From JBCDCU01 sp039180865 (GTDB taxonomy: Bacteria > Pseudomonadota > Alphaproteobacteria > Rhizobiales > JACESI01): a stretch of 11,044 bases of DNA. Below, in pieces: positions 7,228 through 11,044 of the stretch. A program made the translations under genes and the position numbers. The stretch covers positions 1 to 11,044 of the forward strand of contig JBCDCZ010000152.1 in the NCBI GenBank assembly GCA_039180865.1, read 5' to 3'. How positions within the stretch are numbered: the stretch's first letter is position 1; the number at the start of each line of letters is the position of its first letter. Below the pieces are notes generated by a model. The model was not told the origin of the DNA, made no database searches, and saw only the letters and a list, made by a program, of their open reading frames with translations.

Positions 7228-7833
7228 TTATTGATCCCATCGAGAGATCTGGGCCTGGCGGCCTGACCTCTCTCTCCAGATTTCCTCGAGGGCGATTAAC
7301 ATCAGAATTGCGGCAATCGAAGCTAGGATCGCGCAGATCCAGAAGAAGATAATCGCTTCAAATGGGAGCACGTAAGAGAACTCCGGCGCCTTGCCGAGCA
7401 CAAACGGTATCACCCATGATACGAAGGATACCGAGCCTGATATTGTCAGGATGACAGCTATCCGGGCGTTGGAGTCGAATAAGAGCCGTTTGCGGATGCT
7501 TCGGCATGCTTCCCCAAGCACGACATTATGAACGACGAACCCGTTTACAGTGAGCACAGTCACGATGACCACCTTTGCCCAGAATTTCTCGTTCAACATA
7601 AAATCGGGATTGGTTGTCAGGAGTTCATAGGTTAACAGGCCGCCTGATATCCATAAGAGCCCCAATCCAAGCGTTACGAAATGGCTGAGTTGCTTAACTT
7701 GTGCCAAAGTCTCTTCCGTAAGCGGTTTCAGAACGCCTTTCGTGACAACAAGATAGTCGGTATAGACAGCGCCCCCAAGTCCGGCCATCAAACCGATCAA
7801 ATGCGCGATCTTCAATACTGTGATCCATTCCAT
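7228..7833 (-). CDS. Uncharacterised five-helix membrane protein, paralogue B
   Basis: This 201-residue protein is the upstream partner of the paralogue at 6414-7052, and its function is unknown. Hydrophobic segments lie at about 4-30, 52-70, 86-107, 123-146 and 157-184, ending in a charged tail (EEIWRERSGRQAQISRWDQ). Features of note are AHLIGLMAGLGGAVYTD at 10-26, LSHFVTLGLGLLWISGG at 49-65, and KFWAKVVIVTVLTVNGFVVH at 83-102. The last of these looks like a motif I recall from unannotated small membrane proteins of proteobacteria, with an Asn-Gly and His in the third helix; that is memory, not a search. D26 and N97 are present here but not in the paralogue, which has Y26 and S97, so the two copies have diverged at polar intramembrane sites. 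The ATG has AGGGG 7 nt upstream. A dyad lies 70-105 nt before the start. Confidence 0.8.
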   Translation of the reverse strand: MEWITVLKIAHLIGLMAGLGGAVYTDYLVVTKGVLKPLTEETLAQVKQLSHFVTLGLGLLWISGGLLTYELLTTNPDFMLNEKFWAKVVIVTVLTVNGFVVHNVVLGEACRSIRKRLLFDSNARIAVILTISGSVSFVSWVIPFVLGKAPEFSYVLPFEAIIFFWICAILASIAAILMLIALEEIWRERSGRQAQISRWDQ

Positions 7834-7902
7834 TAGTGCACCCCTGCATTTTCGAATGTGGTGAGCACAATCTGCCGAAAAATCGTCATTAGCTGAATTG
7901 AC

Positions 7903-7938
7903 GTTACTTCTCTGTGGAACACACAGATTGAAAGTAAC
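7903..7938. repeat. Nested inverted repeat upstream of membrane-protein gene B
   Basis: The outer arms GTTACTT (7903-7909) and AAGTAAC (7932-7938) enclose inner arms TCTGTG (7911-7916) and CACAGA (7922-7927) around a 5-nt centre. Only one base on one side and four on the other lie between inner and outer arms. All 13 pairs are Watson-Crick. It lies 70-105 nt upstream of the ATG at 7833, in the 273-nt gap 7834-8106 that otherwise holds no gene. There is no T run after it on either strand, so it does not look like a terminator. It could be an operator for a dimeric regulator or a hairpin in the 5' leader. The middle GTAAC (7934-7938) can also pair with GTTAC at 7956-7960, though over 5 bp only. 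Confidence 0.6.
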
Positions 7939-8106
7939 CTGTGCGTTATCAATGTGTTACCGGGAAGTGAGCTAACTCAGGAATGGATTGCGGCGAGCTT
8001 GGGGCAAAACATTGACGCTTTTTGCAGGATAGGCGGGATTCGGTTTTCGACGCTCAGAAATGAGGCGGAAGAGAGGCGCTTCCTTCACTGTATCCCAACG
8101 AAACCG

Positions 8107-8850
8107 TCAATATGATTGCGGCAAAATTTCACGAAAAGTTTGATTGGCAAAATCCCACAAAAGACCGTTCTCCACACATTCAGCGCTGGCGAGGCGGATC
8201 AGATCTTCTGTGAGGTCCTGTGGGCGCGTCAGCGTTTCCTTGTTTTCTCCGGGCATAGCGCGTGCTCGCAACTGAGTCGCGACAGGGCCGGGATCGAAGA
8301 GCATTGTGCAGACGCTCGTGTGAGCGCTTTCTTTTGCATAAGTCAGTGCAAGCGTATTGAGGGCGGCCTTGGTTGCTGCGTATGCCCCCCAAAAAGGCCG
8401 GGCATCGAAACTCTCTGCGGCGGTCATAAAGATTACGCGCCCAGCGTCGGACTGGCGCAACAACGGATCGAGGGAGCGGAGCAAGCGCCAGTTCGCGGTA
8501 ATGTTCACGGCAATAAGATCGTCAAAGGTTTGCGGCGCATGGTGGCTGAGGGGGGCCAAATGTCCGAGGAGTCCCGCATTGCCAACAAGTATATCAAGCT
8601 TTCCCCAACGCTCGTAGATTGCCCCGCCCAGTCGGTCTATCCCCTCACCATCCTTTAAATCCAGCGGGACGAGAGTGGCTTCACCTCCGCCTTCGCGGAT
8701 CTCGTCATCGAGTTCCTCAAGACCACCTTTTGTGCGTGCTATGGCGATGACATGCGCTCCGGCAAGTCCAAAAGCCTTTGCGGTCGCATATCCGATCCCG
8801 CGCGATGCGCCGGTTACAACCGCAATGCGCCCCTGCAATGGCGATGTCAC
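8107..8850 (-). CDS. Short-chain dehydrogenase/reductase (SDR)
   Basis: This is a classical SDR, an NAD(P)-dependent oxidoreductase of unknown substrate. From a GTG at 8850 it has 247 residues and begins MTSPLQGRIAVVTG. The frame is open further upstream, but those residues are encoded inside purF. The Rossmann motif TGASRGIG is at 13-20, then NAG at 91-93, N116, and the active-site YAATK with Y157 and K161. D186 to V190 (DPGPV) fits the family's PG motif after the sixth strand. The usual catalytic serine, 13 residues before the tyrosine, is replaced by alanine (A144 in FMTAAES); S147 is only 10 residues before. GGAGG lies 10 nt before the GTG; a TTG at 8856, two codons earlier, sits 4 nt from it and is an alternative start. 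The gene begins 2 nt after the purF stop. Homologues in this place are common in alphaproteobacteria, but the link to purine synthesis is unproven. Confidence 0.88.
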   Translation of the reverse strand: MTSPLQGRIAVVTGASRGIGYATAKAFGLAGAHVIAIARTKGGLEELDDEIREGGGEATLVPLDLKDGEGIDRLGGAIYERWGKLDILVGNAGLLGHLAPLSHHAPQTFDDLIAVNITANWRLLRSLDPLLRQSDAGRVIFMTAAESFDARPFWGAYAATKAALNTLALTYAKESAHTSVCTMLFDPGPVATQLRARAMPGENKETLTRPQDLTEDLIRLASAECVENGLLWDFANQTFREILPQSY

Positions 8851-8852
8851 GT

Positions 8853-10307
8853 TCAACTTGCCTCCGAAAGGAGGGAAAGCTGGCGAACGGTTTCTGAATC
8901 GGCCTGGCGGTCTGTCAGAACGGTGGGGTAGTCGCCCGTAAAACAGGCATCGCAATATTGCGGAATGTTATTGTTGCGGCGGGCCTCACCGAGCGCGCGA
9001 TAAAGGCCGTCTATGGAGACGAAGGCGAGGCTGTCAGTGTTAATGAAGGTGCGCATCTCGTCTTCTGTCATACGAGACGCCAGAAGCTTGCCCTTTTCCG
9101 GCGTATCCACGCCGTAATAACACGATGACATTGTGGGCGGACTTGCGACCCGCATGTGAACTTCCGACGCTCCAGCGTCACGAACCATCTGAACGATCTT
9201 GACCGATGTCGTTCCCCTGACGATTGAATCGTCAACCAGCACAACCCGCTTTCCCTCCAGTACATGCCGGTTGCCGTTATGTTTCAGGCGCACACCCATA
9301 TGGCGGATTGAATCGGTGGGTTCAATGAAGGTCCGCCCAACGTAATGGTTACGTATTATACCAAGATCGAAGGGAATACCGGCTTCTTGGGCAAATCCTA
9401 TAGCTGCAGGCGTTCCGGAATCGGGAACGGGTACGATCACATCGGCTTCGACCGGGGCTTCGCGTGCGAGCTCTGCTCCAATTTCCTTTCTGACATCGTA
9501 GACCGAGCGGCCTGAAAACGCGGAATCGGGCCGCGCGAAATAGACATACTCAAAAATGCAGAACCGGTTTCCTTGACTTGAAAAGGGCCGCAGGCTTTGA
9601 AGCCCCTCATCTGAGATCACGACCATTTCGCCGGGCTCGACCGCACGAATATATCGGGCGCCGATAATATCCAGAGCGCACGTTTCTGACGTCAGGATAT
9701 GGGCGCCATCAAGTGCTCCAAGGATGAGTGGGCGAATGCCAAGAGGATCGCGACACCCAATCATCTTGTTGCGGCTGATCGCAACAAGCGAATAGGCTCC
9801 TTCCACCTGGCGCAGGGCATCGACAAAGCGATCAACCAGCGGACCTTCCTTGGAGGTTGCGATCAGGTGGAGAATAGTCTCGGTGTCGGATGTTGATTGA
9901 AAGATCGCGCCTCGGTTCTGCAGTTGTTTCTGCAACGTCAGCGCGTTCGTCAGATTGCCATTGTGGGCGATTGCGAAACCGCCGCCTGCAAATTCTGCAA
10001 AAAGCGGTTGTATGTTTCGAACGCCGGCTCCGCCGGTTGTCGCATAGCGGTTGTGGCCAATCGCCTTGTTGCCGGGCAGTCGGTCTATGATCCGCTTCTT
10101 GGAAAAGGAATCGCCTACGAGCCCTTCATGACGCTCCGAGCAAAACTGGTTTCCATCGAAGCTGACAATGCCTGAAGCTTCCTGTCCACGATGCTGAAGC
10201 GCATGCAGACCGAGAACGGTCAACGCTGCGGCATCTTCCTGGCCGTAAATTCCGAAAACACCACATTCCTCGCGGAAGGCGTCCAGTCCGGTCTCTGTTT
10301 CATCCAT
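8853..10307 (-). CDS. purF: Amidophosphoribosyltransferase
   Basis: PurF makes 5-phosphoribosylamine from PRPP and glutamine, the committed step of purine synthesis. From the ATG at 10307 it has 484 residues; a GTG at 10319 would add four (MRHK) but has no ribosome binding site. Numbering below uses the longer form. C19 in ECGVFGIYG is the N-terminal nucleophile of the class II glutaminase domain and should be exposed by removal of a short propeptide. GHNRYATTG (88-96) and AHNGNLTN (118-125) follow. The phosphoribosyltransferase half has the PRPP loop VVLVDDSIVRGTTS at about 359-372. Cysteines C254 (FCIFEYVYFARPDS), C400 (SSCYYGVDTP), C456 and C459 (CDACFTGDYP) match the four ligands of the iron-sulphur cluster in the Bacillus-type enzyme. 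The gene lies 30 nt after cvpA and is followed at once by the SDR. No purine riboswitch or PurR-like site could be recognised. Confidence 0.96.
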   Translation of the reverse strand: MDETETGLDAFREECGVFGIYGQEDAAALTVLGLHALQHRGQEASGIVSFDGNQFCSERHEGLVGDSFSKKRIIDRLPGNKAIGHNRYATTGGAGVRNIQPLFAEFAGGGFAIAHNGNLTNALTLQKQLQNRGAIFQSTSDTETILHLIATSKEGPLVDRFVDALRQVEGAYSLVAISRNKMIGCRDPLGIRPLILGALDGAHILTSETCALDIIGARYIRAVEPGEMVVISDEGLQSLRPFSSQGNRFCIFEYVYFARPDSAFSGRSVYDVRKEIGAELAREAPVEADVIVPVPDSGTPAAIGFAQEAGIPFDLGIIRNHYVGRTFIEPTDSIRHMGVRLKHNGNRHVLEGKRVVLVDDSIVRGTTSVKIVQMVRDAGASEVHMRVASPPTMSSCYYGVDTPEKGKLLASRMTEDEMRTFINTDSLAFVSIDGLYRALGEARRNNNIPQYCDACFTGDYPTVLTDRQADSETVRQLSLLSEAS

Positions 10308-10337
10308 TTTGTGTCTCACGCAACGCCCGTTTGGCCG

Positions 10338-10949
10338 TCAATTGCCCTGATTATCAATCAGATTATCGAGCCCCTGCCGGTCTTTCGTTCCGTCATCAGG
10401 CTGAGGGGTTATATCGCTGCTGCTTCCCGTCAGTCTGTCTTTACCGAAGGATACCAGAGCTTCAACATCTTCGGGCAGGATTTCCGTAAGCGAGACTACC
10501 ATCTGGTCTATGAACGGTTTTGAACGGGCATCTGCGATCCAGGCAGGCTGATTTTCCGGTTGGAACCAGTTGAAGAAACCCATGGCAATGACGATCAACA
10601 AAAGACCGCGTGCCGCTCCGAAGATGAAACCGAGCGTCCTGTCGAGCGCACCAATCGACGAATCGATGATGAAATCGGAGATGCGCATTGTGATGAAGCT
10701 GACGATGATCAGCGTGAGCAGAAAGGTAATGCCGGTTGCTGTTATCTGCGCGATCAGTTCGTTTTCAACATAGGTCTGGACAAAGGGCGTCAGAGGTTCT
10801 TCGTAAAGAAAGACATAGGCACCTGCGGCACCTGCCGCTGCCCAAGAACCGACCGACAGGACCTCGCGGGAAAAACCGCGCACCATCGCAAGCAGCGCTG
10901 ACAAGAGCACGATCACGAGGACAACAATGTCGAGAATGGCGATGGCCAT
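10338..10949 (-). CDS. cvpA: CvpA-family membrane protein
   Basis: CvpA is an inner-membrane protein needed for colicin V export in E. coli, later linked to envelope integrity; its molecular role is unclear. From the ATG at 10949 it has 203 residues. The open frame runs 29 codons further upstream, but GGGAG 8 nt before this ATG and the hydrophobic start MAIAILDIVVLVIVLLSALL favour it. Four membrane segments are visible at about 3-22, 30-49, 66-88 and 105-126. Family landmarks are RGFSREVLSVGSW (24-36) and GALDRTLGFIFGAARGLL (99-116). A hydrophilic C-terminal tail of about 70 residues ends in an Asp/Asn/Gln-rich stretch. In many proteobacteria cvpA stands before purF, as here; the pair is probably co-transcribed. 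In alphaproteobacteria radA often lies upstream, but nothing of it is seen in the last 95 bases. Confidence 0.92.
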   Translation of the reverse strand: MAIAILDIVVLVIVLLSALLAMVRGFSREVLSVGSWAAAGAAGAYVFLYEEPLTPFVQTYVENELIAQITATGITFLLTLIIVSFITMRISDFIIDSSIGALDRTLGFIFGAARGLLLIVIAMGFFNWFQPENQPAWIADARSKPFIDQMVVSLTEILPEDVEALVSFGKDRLTGSSSDITPQPDDGTKDRQGLDNLIDNQGN

Positions 10950-11044
10950 GGTCGTTCGAACTCCCTGTTCCTGAAAGCGATCAGACCGAATGACGAAGTC
11001 GAGCGCTCTTATGGGGCAAGTTTTCCAAAAGCGCAAATTGCAAA
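10950..11044 (-). other. Leader of cvpA at the window edge
   Basis: These 95 bases hold the cvpA ribosome binding site (GGGAG on the - strand, 8 nt from the ATG). The cvpA frame stays open to 11036, yet the extra residues do not look like CvpA. I see no convincing promoter and no part of a neighbouring gene. Confidence 0.4.

Noticed and set aside
8067..8083. The short GGAAG/CTTCC hairpin as a terminator for the SDR
   Set aside because: The stem has only 5 bp with a 7-nt loop, and no T run follows on the - strand.
8116..8941. Two + strand open frames (180 and 88 codons) opposite the SDR and the end of purF
   Set aside because: Their translations show no family character, whereas the - strand genes are clear.
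8851..8955. An N-terminal extension of the SDR of 35 residues
   Set aside because: It is encoded inside purF, is Arg- and Pro-rich, and precedes a good GTG start with a ribosome binding site and a normal SDR N terminus.
10950..11036. A 29-residue N-terminal extension of CvpA
   Set aside because: It does not look like CvpA. The ATG at 10949 has a good ribosome binding site and begins directly with the first membrane helix.

Overview
This window looks like an ordinary stretch of an alphaproteobacterial chromosome, with no mobile element, CRISPR array, tRNA or rRNA visible. The assignment to Alphaproteobacteria rests on the gene order (rplQ, an HtrA protease, rarA, crcB, an RluC-type pseudouridine synthase, a HAD phosphatase, an ATP12-family chaperone, then cvpA-purF-SDR on the other strand) and on the ATP12 family, which is shared by alphaproteobacteria and mitochondria. 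A rhizobiales-like or related lineage is an inference; the species cannot be named.

Left part (1-6417, all + strand). rplQ is the last gene of the ribosomal alpha-type operon and is closed by a strong intrinsic terminator (526-565). A new transcription unit then starts with a periplasmic HtrA/Deg serine protease and runs through rarA, crcB, rluC, a phosphoglycolate-phosphatase-like HAD enzyme and an ATP12 chaperone. It is very compact: rarA begins 2 nt after the protease stop from a TTG codon, and crcB, the HAD gene and the ATP12 gene each overlap the gene before them by an ATGA (4 nt). The one larger gap is 41 nt, before rluC. The unit mixes protein quality control, replication-fork maintenance, fluoride export, rRNA modification and F1-ATPase assembly, so it looks like a housekeeping unit and not one pathway.

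Middle part (6414-8106, - strand). Two small integral membrane proteins of no recognised function lie in tandem, separated by 175 nt. They align with each other without a gap over about 188 residues at about 26% identity and share two intramembrane histidines (H11 and H102 in both). The first meets the ATP12 gene stop-to-stop, sharing TTAA. A 273-nt gap upstream of the second holds a clear dyad/hairpin. This pair is the least explained part of the window.

Right part (8107-11044, - strand). cvpA, purF and a short-chain dehydrogenase/reductase form a tight unit. PurF carries the N-terminal nucleophile cysteine and the four cysteines expected of the iron-sulphur type of amidophosphoribosyltransferase. 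The SDR starts 2 nt after the purF stop, from a GTG whose ribosome binding site lies inside purF, and has alanine where the family normally has its catalytic serine. The window ends in the leader of cvpA.

No obviously new multi-gene system is present. The best leads are the paralogous membrane-protein pair with its dyad, and the SDR with the altered active site.
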